Counted from the stretch's first letter, positions 45,567 to 57,113 are shown. The stretch: 64,000 nucleotides of DNA from Dreissena polymorpha (GCF_020536995.1 NC_068358.1:3583043-3647042), one strand, 5' to 3'. Translations and numbers: made by a program. Notes: generated by a model not told the origin, from the sequence alone.

Positions 45567-46724
45567 ATGGAGGTTTCCCACAACGAGTCAATGAGTCTTA
45601 ATGAAACGTTCGACAGTCAAGCTGTACTTCAACGCATCCACGATTACCTAGTGACCAGTTACCTCCCTTTGATGATATGGTTAGGAATCACCTGCGTTAT
45701 CGGCGTATTGGGCAACATCGAGACGATAGTCTTCTACGGGTGGAATACAAAGGCCTCCTCTACTAAGATTTTCATAACATGGCTCGCAGCTTCAGATTTG
45801 CTGGTGTGTGCGATGATGATTGATCAGATAGTCGAATTAAATATCAATGTGCACTTCAGCAATAGACATCATTGTAAAATAAGATATTTTATAGAATATG
45901 CCGGCATTTATTCCTCCGGAATATTGTTGACAATAATCTCGGTGGATCGCTTTAGGAAGGTTTGCAGATTCAGCAAGAAACAATTTTCGATAAAATCTAC
46001 ACAGTGTGCGTCCTCTATAACAGTGTGTCTATGTGTTTTGTTCAATTTACGTCTCCTATTCCTGATCGATGTTGTCGATGTCCCTGTTCCTACGTTGAGC
46101 GACCCCATACAGACTGCGGTTGTTGTCGATGTCCCTGTTCCTACGTTGAGCGACCCCATACAGACTGCGGTTGGTCATGACTGTTCGTTCTCAAAAGACC
46201 CTGATCTTTCGACATTAGTCTTTGTTTCTCACGCAGCCGACTTCATTTTTCTGCTCGCGTGTCTGACGATCATGACGATCTGTTACGGGCGTCTATACTT
46301 CCACATTCGAAAACACTCACAGCAATTATCCAGCTATATTGCACAGGCTAGGTTCAAGAATTCATCCGACCCAGTGATGCGTTCGATAACAACATGCCAA
46401 TCGGAAAACGCGTCCGTTTTCCATTCGCTTGGGGATGCTGAAAGACGATTGACGCACATGATGGCGTTAAAAGCATTGTGGTTTGTGTTGTGCTACGTTC
46501 CTTATCTCGTCTTAAGCGTGTTTCTAGAGTTCAACAATGAATCTGAACGCAGTTTCGTCCTAAGGCCCGGAGTACAGTTTGCATTAAGGCTTCCCCATTT
46601 TAACAGCGTAATAAACCCAATTGTATTTATTTTGTTGAATCCACAATATCGTTCGTTTGTTAGACGGCAGGTTGTTCCTGCGTTCACTGGATCGTCCTTG
46701 TCAACGTCGCAGCACAAAATTTAG
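45567..46724 (+). CDS. Rhodopsin-like (class A) G-protein-coupled receptor, intronless
   Basis: 385 residues with seven hydrophobic segments. The N-terminus has N-glycosylation sequons (NES, NET). TM1 carries GN (IGVLGNIETIVFY) and TM2 LAASDLLVCAMM. A loop-1 Cys (HHCKIRYF) can pair with the loop-2 Cys (GHDCSF). TM3 ends in DRF (SVDRFRKVC), a DRY variant. TM6 has LCYVPYL in place of CWxP, and TM7 NSVINPIVFILLNPQYRSF is an NPxxY variant. The overall pattern suggests a peptide receptor; the ligand is unknown. Loop 2 carries an exact 17-residue tandem duplication. The start ATG is the first in the frame, with sequons directly after it. Loss of the canonical DRY and NPxxY tyrosines is typical of lineage-expanded invertebrate receptors. 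An aataaat signal lies about 80 bp after the stop. Confidence 0.92.
   Translation: MEVSHNESMSLNETFDSQAVLQRIHDYLVTSYLPLMIWLGITCVIGVLGNIETIVFYGWNTKASSTKIFITWLAASDLLVCAMMIDQIVELNINVHFSNRHHCKIRYFIEYAGIYSSGILLTIISVDRFRKVCRFSKKQFSIKSTQCASSITVCLCVLFNLRLLFLIDVVDVPVPTLSDPIQTAVVVDVPVPTLSDPIQTAVGHDCSFSKDPDLSTLVFVSHAADFIFLLACLTIMTICYGRLYFHIRKHSQQLSSYIAQARFKNSSDPVMRSITTCQSENASVFHSLGDAERRLTHMMALKALWFVLCYVPYLVLSVFLEFNNESERSFVLRPGVQFALRLPHFNSVINPIVFILLNPQYRSFVRRQVVPAFTGSSLSTSQHKI
46071..46172 (+). repeat. Exact 51-bp tandem duplication in GPCR extracellular loop 2
   Basis: gttgtcgatgtccctgttcc... occurs at 46071-46121 and identically at 46122-46172. The frame is kept, giving VVDVPVPTLSDPIQTAV twice. Zero divergence means it is recent, or a collapsed or expanded assembly feature. 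Confidence 0.95.
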
Positions 46725-47099
46725 GACACGGCATCGGTTTTCAAAATGAACACAAAACAACTGACTTTTTAAATTTGTCATCGATGGACCGTTAAAAGCC
46801 GACAAATAAATTAAGACTGTTTACATATTAATCATGTTTCGTATTTGATGTTTCGCAAACGATTCGCGTTTTTATTTTAAATTCTTTTTTTAAAGCCAAT
46901 GACAGCGGTTTTGAGATCTGATGTGAAGGATTTAAAAAGCCTGAAAGTTTAAATAGTTCAACAATAACGGTGTTTCTTTGGTTGCGACATAGTGCGAGTA
47001 GTCTTATTCTTCCCACAAGGTGGTTGATTTAGGATAAATAGAGATTTAATATGTTTCAAAACCACAGTTGACGAGCATTTTTATTTAATTCACATTTTT

Positions 47100-47590
47100 G
47101 TAAGCGATTTGAATGGTAGATTGACATGGAAACATTGCAATGTACGATTTGAATGGTAGATTGACATGGAAACATTGCAATGTACGATTTGAATGGTAGA
47201 TTGACATGAAAACATTGGTATGTACGATTTGAAAGGTAGATTGACATGAAAACATTGGTATGTACGATTTGAATGGTAGATTGGCATGAAAACATTGGTA
47301 TGTACGATTTGAATGGTAGATTGACATGAAAACATTGGTATGTACGATTTGAATGGTAGATTGACATGAAAACATTGGTATGTACGATTTGAATGGTAGA
47401 TTGACATGAAAACATTGGTATGTACGATTTGAAAGGTAGATTGACATGAAAACATTGGTATGTACGATTTGAATGGTAGATTGGCATGAAAACATTGGTA
47501 TGTACGATTTGAATGGTAGATTGACATGAAAACATTGGTATGTACGATTTGAATGGTAGATTGACATGAAAACATTGGTATGTACAATTT
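47100..47590. repeat. 40-bp minisatellite, about 12 units
   Basis: The unit is tgtacgatttgaatggtaga + ttgacatgaaaacattggta. Units differ at a few sites (aaaggtaga, ttggcatg, acattgcaa). The minus strand is free of stops in all three frames because the unit contains none, so the three long overlapping ORFs there are not genes. Confidence 0.95.
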
Positions 47591-47959
47591 GAAACGTAAC
47601 AAAGCATTATTCGTTGACATGATGACATATCTGTATATACTTTTTATCTTAAAGAATGTATCTTACACTTGCATGAGTTGTCTTATGACACGTGTAACCC
47701 TATTACATGTTATCATTGAACATCGACTTGCTTTCTTAACAATATTGAAAAACAGGCAACATATAAATATCATTTTTGCTATATCGTACAACTTAAGACC
47801 TATTTATATTTAAGCAAATAGTTTGTTCATTAAAAAATGTATAAAGTATAAAATCCTTTTAAAATTTCCTTTTTATTGCGAATGTGTCTGAACATTCTTC
47901 GGCTTTGTGGAGCAATTTCTGTATGGCTTATTGTATCGAGAGAAAACGTTTTTAGGCAA

Positions 47960-48190
47960 TATCAAAGCGCTGAAGGAACTGAAGTTGTCCGCTATTGCAT
48001 TATCTTAGACGCAACTCAGTTTTCAAAAGTATGTTATAGCTTTTTATATCGCATATTTTAAATGAACACAACCCATTCAAATTTATAGAGAGTGTTTCTT
48101 AAACCACAGGTCGATATGTGCATGCATTGTTTATCATCATAGTTAAGTTATAGAGATAACTTAGACAAAATAACAACAATGTTTCTTTTT
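47960..48190. repeat. Old dispersed duplication, copy C (5' part only)
   Basis: It matches 24855-25080: 'tcaaagcgctgaagg', 'cgctattgcattatcttagacgcaact', 'acccattcaaatttata', 'gagataacttagacaaaataacaac'. Confidence 0.78.
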
Positions 48191-48640
48191 TCGCAATCGG
48201 TTGCTACACTTACAACCATCTTTAGAATGTGGTTGCCTTGCTAACGGATAAAAGCCTATAATCATGTAAATGTTGTGTTATGTGTATCTAATATTTTATT
48301 TGTTTTCTTTAAATTATTGAGCAACATTTTTGCCGACATGAAAGACTGTTAATGCATCATGTCTTGTTGTGAGACGGAATTGAATCATTTCCTAGGCCTA
48401 ATAGATCCACAGTCACAAATTTGTATTCTATGTTTAATTGGATTGAGTTGTTTCAAGCTTTGAAAAAGCTAGTTGCCCTGCTTATAGCCCAACTGTAACC
48501 AACTTTTGAAATAGATTTTCCTGGGCTTAAATCTACTGGCTCCAGGCTGACAGTTTAAAAAAACACTAAACCTGTAAGTTATTCATGAAATAAGATCTGA
48601 CGGTATATTGAACTCATTCAATTTGCAAGCCTGAAGACAT

Positions 48641-48963
48641 TAAAGAGACATTTTCAAGTTTTGGTAAAATAACAAAATTAAACATTTTAATAATTTAGAG
48701 TTCTGTTTTGTCGTAATATTTTTTCATAGTACGTGGATTGCTTAAATAAAGTATAAAATACATCACATATTGTATGAGCACGGATGGCCAGGTGGTCTAA
48801 ACAATTGACTTTTATTCCAGGGGTCAGTGGTTCGAGCCCAGTTGGGGGAAACTTTTTTTTTGTTTCTATATTTTTTTCTTTTTTTAATGGAGCTTTTAAG
48901 ATCCAATGTTAACGTTTATTAATATTAAGTATTTTATGACAAACTGTGAAAAGGTCACTTTTA
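48641..48963 (+). mobile_element. TIR element carrying a tRNA-like segment
   Basis: The ends are inverted: taaagagacattttcaagt and the reverse complement of taaaagtgaccttttcacag. Inside, 48779-48850 is tRNA-like, with an A box-like tggccaggtgg and a B box ggttcgagccc (RNA polymerase III promoter motifs), followed by a T-rich stretch. Its frame and flanks match 54987-55503, but the two tRNA-like parts differ. Confidence 0.72.
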
Positions 48964-49064
48964 GATGTTTACTAACAAATGCCATAAGGTAAAAATATTA
49001 ACTCATTGGTTGTTTATTTGTTTTCAAATCATTAATAGAAAAGATCATTCAAGATTCATTTTGG

Positions 49065-49260
49065 GAAAACATGGCTTTATGCATATGCAATACTTGTCAT
49101 CCCAGTACCAGCTACTCTCGTTAAACGAAAAACACCATAAAATCAGAAAGTATCGTCCTTGATTTGCTTTTTCGCATTGCCCAGGCTAATCAGTGTGCAC
49201 AGGCTAATCTGGGACACCACTTATTTGACATGCATTAAGTCACGTTTTCTTTGAAAGCAG
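49065..49260. mobile_element. Palindromic MITE copy (AGATTAGCC family)
   Basis: 'gggaaaacatggctttatgcatatgcaa' and 'ttgacatgcattaagtcacgttttc' are the inverted ends; the centre is 'caggctaatcagtgtgcacaggctaatctggga'. Confidence 0.75.
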
Positions 49261-49840
49261 CCAATATGTACATATTTTAATGACAAACTGGCCAATGTCG
49301 TTGCACAAGCTATTATACACTATTGAACCCATACACACACTCACTTCTGCAGTGTACCAGTGGTGAAGTATAAACAGGCAGATGCGGTTGTTATCGTTCT
49401 AAGCGTAGTTAAGAGCAGACCGACTTGCAAAACTTGCTCTCAACCTTAGTTGTCCGCAAGCGAACAACTAAAAACGCATAGTGGCACACTGTTTTTTTTA
49501 CCACACAGCACACGTTTTTTGTTTACCGGTAATACGTCATTATTATATCTCGTCCCATGGTACGCACTATAGGTAATATATTTATTATTAGAAAACCTAA
49601 GAATTTCGCTGCCAAACTGACGACGATTTTCATATCATTTTAAATTTGTTAATTCGTTACTTCTATTATATAATGTAAATGACAGATCTATTTTAGTTAT
49701 AATCTAAAACAAGACCCCTCTTTGCATGACCTGTCTCATAAAACATCAGTATCGATGATAATGAAGCGGGTGCAAACAGCGTGAAGCTTTTCTGATCTTA
49801 TGAATGCATACGCATCAATGCTCGTGGGTTATTATTAAAC
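49260..49840. other. Intergenic, nothing recognised
   Basis: AT-rich between two TIR elements; no exon or repeat family seen. Confidence 0.5.
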
Positions 49841-49846
49841 TTTAGT

Positions 49847-50553
49847 GTATGGCGTACCACTTGGGTGAAAAGTCAACAATACCTACTAGGCAAAAAGAGA
49901 CATGTACTTCGACGTACATATTGTACGTCGAAGTAAAAAAATGTGAACTTCGACGTATACAATTGTACTTCGAGGTACAGTTTTACCGACCCTTGAGTGT
50001 TAGCCAATCAGGAGACGCCTTACATATGTTGCCTTGATCCGCATGTTAAATATTCACTGCGTGTGAATGCATTTTTTTCTAAATATTGATAAAAACGTAA
50101 TTATACGTTTCTTTATCGACTGGTAACATTTTTTAGTAATTTTACTAAAGAAATAATCATTTCGCCATTCGAAAAATTCCTTCGCGGCGACGAGTACACG
50201 TATTGTTGAACCCGTATTTGTGTTTCTATTAGGAACGATATTTTCGCCTCTTAATTCGCAAAAACTATTTAGTATATTTATATATTCGTAAAGGAAAGAC
50301 TTCCAGCTTTCATACGATACTAGATTGGTAAAAATCGGTCAAACAATACAAATACAGCAATGGAATTAACAAACCAGGTAGCAAAAGAACCAGCGAATAA
50401 ATCTGAAGAAAAAGCAGCTCAAGAGACGAGTCTTTTGATAGGCTGTACTTCGACGTACAAATATATACTTCGAAGTGCATTTGTACTTGGAAGTCCATTT
50501 CTCTGTTTACCTAGTAGTTCTTGTTGACTTTTGACCCAAACAGTACGCCATAC
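49847..50553. mobile_element. 707-bp TIR element with TAGT target duplication and 'acttcgacgtac' motifs
   Basis: The left end is gtatggcgtaccacttgggt; the right end is the reverse complement of gtatggcgtactgtttgggt. The similarity continues inward for about 70 bp (aaaagtcaacaa, ctactaggca). tagt flanks both sides (49843-49846, 50554-50557). Clustered near-palindromes tacttcgacgtac occur subterminally on both arms (about 5 on the left, 3 on the right). There is no transposase. Confidence 0.88.
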
Positions 50554-50864
50554 TAGTGACCTATTATCTCGAGTCGCCATCAGTAGGAATCGTTCAACGA
50601 CTGACATTGACCTTGAACCGCTGGTCCATCAACCATGGTGTACTTGCCCTTTCATTATCGACTGCTAACTGATCGACCTTTGGTGTTCATTTATTATTGA
50701 ATGCCCTCATATGTGTATAACTTTAACTCCGACGTAGACATAAGGATGAATAAAGTTTAATTGTGAACAAATAATTTCGGAATATAGTTCACGTGAACCG
50801 ACCTACCACTGTTCAGAACACTTTCTACGTAAGTGGAAGTGTGGACGTCGATATGAGACTAGTC

Positions 50865-51095
50865 CTGTGAAAACTGGGCTTAATGAATGTGCGTTGAATG
50901 GCGTCCCAGATTAGCCTGTGAAGTATTGACATGCTGATTAGAAACAACACTTTCTGCTTAAACTACATTTTCATTAATAAGAAATGTTACAGGAAAAAAT
51001 ACCGTATAAACGAAAAGTGTCGTCCCTAATTTGCTGATATGGGAAGACACTTTGCGCACGTGCATTAAGCCCAGTGTTCTTTATAACGAGGCTCT
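50865..51095. mobile_element. Palindromic MITE copy (AGATTAGCC family)
   Basis: 'gtgaaaactgggcttaatgaatgtgcg' / 'cgcacgtgcattaagcccagtgttc' form the inverted ends; inside are 'gcgtcccagattagcctgtgaag' and 'gtcgtccctaatttgctgat'. Confidence 0.85.
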
Positions 51096-51099
51096 TTTA

Positions 51100-54050
51100 A
51101 TAACATAAATGTTCCTAAACCCAACATAGCATAAACTTAAAAAAACAGCAACTAACAATTATGACATTTGTTACTGATAAGTTCTTAGAATTGTGGTAAA
51201 AATAGACCATTGGAATGCATTTTATGAATCCAAGCTGCACTGTACAGTGTTTGTTGTATTGAATAACTTTATATTTCGGGTAGAGTCGAGCTAAAGTAAC
51301 CGAGCCGATAGGCTAGGGGCATTGCGTTAGTCTGCCAGTCACATACAGTCTAATAACATTTTATTAACTTTAATTTTAAACAAATATTTACTAAAAGATG
51401 AGAGCATATTGTTTTTTTAATGAGTTCATGACTCATAATGAACTAATTTTTAAAGTGATACCAATATGTAGAGAAAATGGCCTTTAAGATTCATGTTAAT
51501 CGTTTTTTTTTATGATAAAGATGCGGGACGCCTAGCGGATAATGGGTGGTTCGTGTCTAAACCCCTTGAATTAAGCAAATTGTGCGTTTGCTAAAAAGGA
51601 TTTTTTTCTCAATGAAACTGCGCTCGACTTTGCGATACGACCGGACAGTTTCCCACGAGGACAATCGACAAGTATACACAATTCACGCCTTAAGTGCACG
51701 TATCTGTCTACGTATCCCACCATATTGTTCTTGAATCGAAGAAACGCCCATCTTTGTTGCGATTAAAACGTGGGAGGCTGACCAGAGTGAATCATTCAAT
51801 TTGTTTTCTGTCGTCGCCTCTGTTGAATTTTCAAACAAACTGCGTCTTTTGATAAACACAAGAATTTTAAGGCTTTTTTGTGAAGTCTAAAAATAATGTG
51901 TGACTTACTGGAAATTACGAAATAACGCATATAATGAGTGCGTGACTTTCTCTTTAAATTGCCGTAAGTATAGGGTTTAACAAGTATAAGAGATACTTTC
52001 GATCGCACAACGATTGGCGGTAATGGTTATACACTTGACAACTTAAAGTGTTCGTGTGACAATGGTCGCTCGTTTTTCGCTTTCATTAAGTTAAGTTTTG
52101 ATTTAAGATCACACACCTCCGCATACTCATTAATTATAGTGCATCATCACCACCACCACCATCATCGTCATCATAATTATAATCATCATCCTCATAATCA
52201 GCAGCATCCGCGGAACGACAGCAGCAATATCATCAAAATCTATTTTATTTTCGCCCCCCTTCTATTTTTCAGTTGTTAGGTATTTGCATGAAAAGAAAAA
52301 TGTACCGCACCTAATTTGATATTTTTCAGCATAATTATTAAACTTCTGAACCCTCAATGTGACATTTGAAAGTATTTTGACAATAACACAGCATTTCACC
52401 GTCATGGGTACACCGAAGTAGATAACTATAATTATCAATGATAATCAAGCGAATAGTATCGTAACATGTATACATTACGGTAAATACTCATCGCCGACAA
52501 CGTATTCCCACGATTAAATTGAAGGCATTTTGTCGAAACGTTAAAACCACTGTTCACATGCTGACGGATGTGGGAATACATGTTTCCCGTAAAAAACTAC
52601 TTTTTGGAAAAACCCACAAATAAAGTTGACCCATGTATAATCCTTTCAAAATCACAAACTGTATCAACCGTTATGCTTTAAAGTAAGCTATCATTGGTTG
52701 ATATAATAGACCAGCGTTGTTTGTACCGGGGTGATTAGTGGGTTTTTCTAAACTCGTGCTTTTCCGGGATAAGTCGAATCAGAGTTCGTAAATCAAGCTG
52801 GTGCGAATCTAGGTCAGAAAATCAGGCCAGGGCGCCGATCCTCAGACAGGCATTATGGGGCAGAAGTGTAACACGAAAAACACGTGCACGGCAAATTACT
52901 TTTAAACTGACTCCGGTCATATAAGCCTCGTGGTTTCTGTTGAAGTTCTGGAGCGGAGTGAGAGATTTTTTTTAAAGAATCCCCTAGCATCTAGCAATCT
53001 CTTACACGACGGTTACATTACATTCACCTCTGTGATGGGCATAGAACGGACTATTTTTATGAAAGCGTTTCATTCATGTCATGATCATTCCAAGCGTTCA
53101 TCATGGAGGTTACAGTATACTCAACAATCTCTTGCACGACGGTTACATTACATTCACTGCATTAAAGAAAACCATCTCATACCATAATATCTTATATCAG
53201 TCTTAATTAATTATTATAAAATTGATATGTTTTTTATGTTAACCAACCTACATACATAAATACGTCGAAGCAATGCCTATCATCATAAAACGAAAAATTA
53301 TGTTCAATTATTAACATTTGTGAAGTGCGTGGAATGATTCCATCTGCGTAAATGGGCAATAAAATAGTTCCAAAGAGTTGCATTAAAACTCGCAAGTTTT
53401 TGCACGATGTATCGTAAATTTAAAATTCCTATTTCATTATGTTTTGCCTCTGATCCTGAAAACCCAAATCAAATGTACTTTGAATGCGTTTGTTCGGTTT
53501 TGCCCAGTTTCTGGGCAAAATGGCATACTGAGCCTTCCGCAGAGGTGTATGTGAGAGCAAGGAACGACAACTCTGCGTGGAGATCGAGCATCTAGCTGGA
53601 AAGAACGCGGGTTATTTACGTATTGTGTTAAAATATTTTATATACATACATTGGCTATGAACTTTTTGTAATAATAAGATTAAAAGGTTTGTCACTATAT
53701 ATAATAACACAATCTAGTTTCAGACTTTTATTAGAAAAACATGACTGAAATGTCTGCAACAGAGTCTCTGATCATAAGTGGAACACAAATAATTTCCATT
53801 TAAAAACTTGTGATGGAAGAAGGATGACAGTATCGAGAAAAATACATACACAGATCGACTTATACCTTTTTACAAAATAATCGACAAGTTACCTCCAGAT
53901 TTTCTTAATGAACTTACGCCGCCGCATTTTTAGACTCAACTCTTTATTCAGTGATACTTATCTACTTGTTTGCGCGAGAAAAAACAATCCTCTTATTATA
54001 TTGTACTCTTTTAAAGTGACATGACACCATGTCACCGCACAATTCTTTTT
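51100..54050. other. Intergenic, no gene recognised
   Basis: It contains a (CAT/CAC)-rich stretch at 52142-52215. It also contains a 33-bp direct repeat (caatctctt.cacgacggttacattacattcac) at about 52995 and 53125, and a block at about 53540 shared with 23.48 kb on the opposite strand. Open frames 52930-53187 and 53407-53595 show no family signature. Confidence 0.5.
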
Positions 54051-54340
54051 ACCACAGGGCGTTGCCTATTTTGACCACAAAGAGAGGATTTGAACAAACT
54101 TGGAAGAGGTCCTCCACACGATGTTTAAAACTTAATATAAATCCCCTGACAGTAGTACATTTCGTATATTTTTAATGATTTTTACTCTATTTGCCTATAT
54201 AAATCATGTAACGCCCAGAGAGTTGGCAGTATTGACCGAAGGAGCATGATTTGAACTAACTAAGATGAGGACCGCTAGGATATGTTACCCAACACAATTT
54301 AAAGCCCTGACCCTCGTGGTTTTAGAGCAGATAATTGTTC
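54050..54340. repeat. Dispersed repeat with two units, 'accacaaagagaggatttgaacaaact'
   Basis: The blocks 'tttgaccacaaagagaggatttgaacaaacttggaagaggtcctc' and 'attgaccgaaggagcatgatttgaactaactaagatgaggacc' are diverged repeats about 170 bp apart, each followed by '..taaatcccctga / ..taaagccctgaccctcgtgg'. Non-coding. Confidence 0.65.
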
Positions 54341-54986
54341 TTTTTACTATTTCTTTTTAGCTCCAATGACCTAAATATGCAATGGACCGGAACTATTAGA
54401 AAGAAGGTCAACCAATGATCCTTCCTGTGAATTTCGATAAAATCTGCCTTGGGTAAAGGAGCAGACATCTACACAAAAGTTGAGGCGCCAACGTTTCCTT
54501 GAAAAACATGAACATAAAATGATAAAGTGGGGAGGGATCAAACTCAAGACCTTCAGACTATATGGCGGATATCATTCCAATTAAAAATATTTCACCTTTA
54601 TGTTTTCTAATAGTAGTAAAGAGTATATACGATTTTAATATTATTGTCAAACTAAATTAACTGTACAATAAATATTAAATGTTGTTTACGTAAAAAATGG
54701 ATAACAAACAGGCTATGCCATACTCAAAACTATGTTGACAACAACAATTGTCTACCGGTCTTATGATCAATTCTGAACGAATGTATGCGTGTAGTTTGCA
54801 TTTAAACGAAACCTGCATTCAGACATATGTAGTGGAATTTCAGCCACGATCGTAGTCAGTATAGTGTTTCATATTTTCTCCAAATTACATCATTAATTTG
54901 AAAATTATTATTTTCAATCACTTTTTTATGGCAGTTATGAGTGCATTTTGTGTAAATGTTTATACATTTATTTTTCCTGTCTGTTT

Positions 54987-55503
54987 TAAAGGGATCTTTT
55001 CACGCTTTGGTAAATTGACAAAATTGAAAAAAGTTGTTTCAGATTCGCAAATTTTCGTTTTAGTTATGATATTTGTGAGGAAACAGTAATACTGAACATT
55101 TACCATAGTCTAATATAGTCATTATATGCATCTTTTGACGATTTTAAAACCTAAAAATTATAAAGCGTTGCAACGCGAAACGATTGAATAATTTGGAGAG
55201 TTTTGTTTTTGTCGTTAAATTTTGTGAAACTACGAAGATTGCTTATATAAGGTATAAAATACGTCAAGTATGTGTACTCGGCGGAATAGCTCAGTAGGCT
55301 AAAGCGTTTTTACTTCAGGACTCTGGCAGGACTCCAGGGGTCACTGGTTCGAAACCTGCTCCGGGCAATGTTCTTTTCCTTTTTTTAAATTTTATTCTTG
55401 ATTTTTTACTGGAGCTTTTACGATCCAATGTTTACATTTATCAATATAAAGCATTTAATGAATAAGTTAAAAAATGCCAAAATCTGTGAAAAGGCCCCTT
55501 TAA
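54987..55503 (+). mobile_element. TIR element carrying a tRNA-like segment, longer copy
   Basis: Ends taaagggatcttttcacgc and the reverse complement of taaaggggccttttcacaga. The interior matches 29836-30088 and 48641-48963. A tRNA-like stretch at 55277-55370 holds an A box-like atagctcagtaggc and a B box ggttcgaaacc, followed by a T run near 55381. The predicted acceptor arm does not pair well, so it is tRNA-derived, not a tRNA gene. Confidence 0.78.
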
Positions 55504-56058
55504 GTTAAATGTACTCCAGAGTTGTGTAACATGTCATTGTTTAAAGCAATATTTATTTAAGCTTTATACATAAAAAACGCAAATAATATTTTATGGAATT
55601 TTCTAAAAACGCAGTTCTGAATTGATAATTTCAAACAATCAACTTTGTAACACATCGAGCCAATAAGTGGTAACTGTCACTCAGTTACCTTCTGTTTACG
55701 TAAACACTATCACAAAGCCACTAATTGCATCACCACATAGACGCATTGTTCTTTAAATAGTATAGTATAGTACATTAATAATGTTACTCCTTCTGAATAA
55801 CGTTCATATAATGTTGATACATCAAGTGTCATCTTTTACTGTTTCAAGTCCGATATTAATTTAATTAGTGTAAGAGATACGCCATGTTACGTCAAAAAGA
55901 TCTAAATATTCATGTTTCCAATCACACTAAAGGTGACAGCCATTTTTCCAATCCAAAATGTACATTAATTGCGTACAATTACACATATGAAGCACGAACA
56001 AAAATTCCCCGAAACAACGCCGATAATTGATTATGCCATGGCCAAATTGGGGATCATG

Positions 56059-56065
56059 TATAAAA
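56059..56065 (+). promoter_or_regulatory. TATA box of the ZP-domain gene
   Basis: tataaaa lies about 25-30 bp before the probable start of the non-coding exon (about 56090) that ends at a strong donor, cagcaag|gtaagg at 56130. Confidence 0.7.
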
Positions 56066-56322
56066 CCCGGAGCTCCATGGACTCGTACCAGATGTCAAAG
56101 TGAATAGCTCTACGCTACCAAGTCAGCAAGGTAAGGTAGTTATTATTGATATTGTTTCTATGTGAACGAAACTTGATCTCTAACTTTCTACATTTGTTTC
56201 TTTTAAAGAAAGAAAGAGTGTTAAAATAGTTGCACGTGTATCATGTACTTTAATAAATATATTTCAAATATAATTTGCTTTTAACAAAGGCCCCACATCG
56301 CTGAGAAGTAACATAAAATAGT

Positions 56323-56794
56323 GCTGTTCTTCGAAAACCGCGTAAGTCAAATTTGGCGCAAATTGTTATTTGTTTTTATAAGAACGGCTGTTTCACGGGT
56401 CATTTTCTGCGAAAATACTGGATTTCATATCCAATTGGAAGGCAGAGTTATGAGCACGTGAGAAAATCCTGAACACTCATTGGTGCACTAATTGTTTCTG
56501 CAAAAACTGCGTAAGTCAATTTTGCCAACTTTTAAAAAAAACATTTTTAAAATATTTTTTGAAGTTTTAAAATATATTAATTTAGATAGTCTATGTCAAA
56601 ATGGGCATACTTTTTATTTATGAAAATATAAAGGCCTGTAGTTGTCATTTTAATTATAAAAATGGACTTACGCAGCTTTCTCTTTAATATTTTGTTCCTT
56701 TTTTAGACTATCTAAATAAGTATATTTAAAAATGTTTGTTTTGCCTATTAAAAAAGTTGTTAAAAATTGACCTACGCGGTTTTCGAAGAACAGC
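56323..56794. mobile_element. MITE in intron 1 of the ZP gene, 28-bp near-perfect TIRs
   Basis: gctgttcttcgaaaaccgcg at the left and its reverse complement at the right, extending through 'taagtcaa/ttgacctacg'. Inner copies of 'aaaaactgcgtaagtcaattttg' and 'aatggacttacgcag' are further inverted motifs. About 470 bp, non-coding. Confidence 0.9.
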
Positions 56795-57113
56795 GACGAA
56801 TTTTCAATTTATTATTCATTTTAAGCAAAGAGTAATCTCGCGACAGAAGGCCTCTATTATGTGCCACTCGCCGTCTTATTTACGTTCTTAGTTGATTTTA
56901 AGCTAGACTGAAGCTCACAAACACAGCTTAAGCTTTTAAATTCTATAATCTGCTCAAAATATGCTCTGTAAATTGACTTTAATCAAAAGTTTCTTGTAAC
57001 AAAATGTTAGTTCTGAGGAAATATAACGCAATCATACTCTCAGTTAGAATAAAAGTTTGTTAACCGAATTTGTTTTAATTCTATCCACAGTCCAATTGAT
57101 CTGTCGCTTTACG

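Noticed and set aside
47056-47628. Three overlapping repetitive proteins on the minus strand
   Set aside because: A stop-free 40-bp minisatellite read in three frames.
48779-48850. tRNA gene
   Set aside because: Same situation: tRNA-like core inside a repeated element, arms poorly paired.
55277-55370. tRNA gene
   Set aside because: A and B boxes are present but the acceptor arm does not pair and the segment lies inside a TIR element; treated as tRNA-derived.
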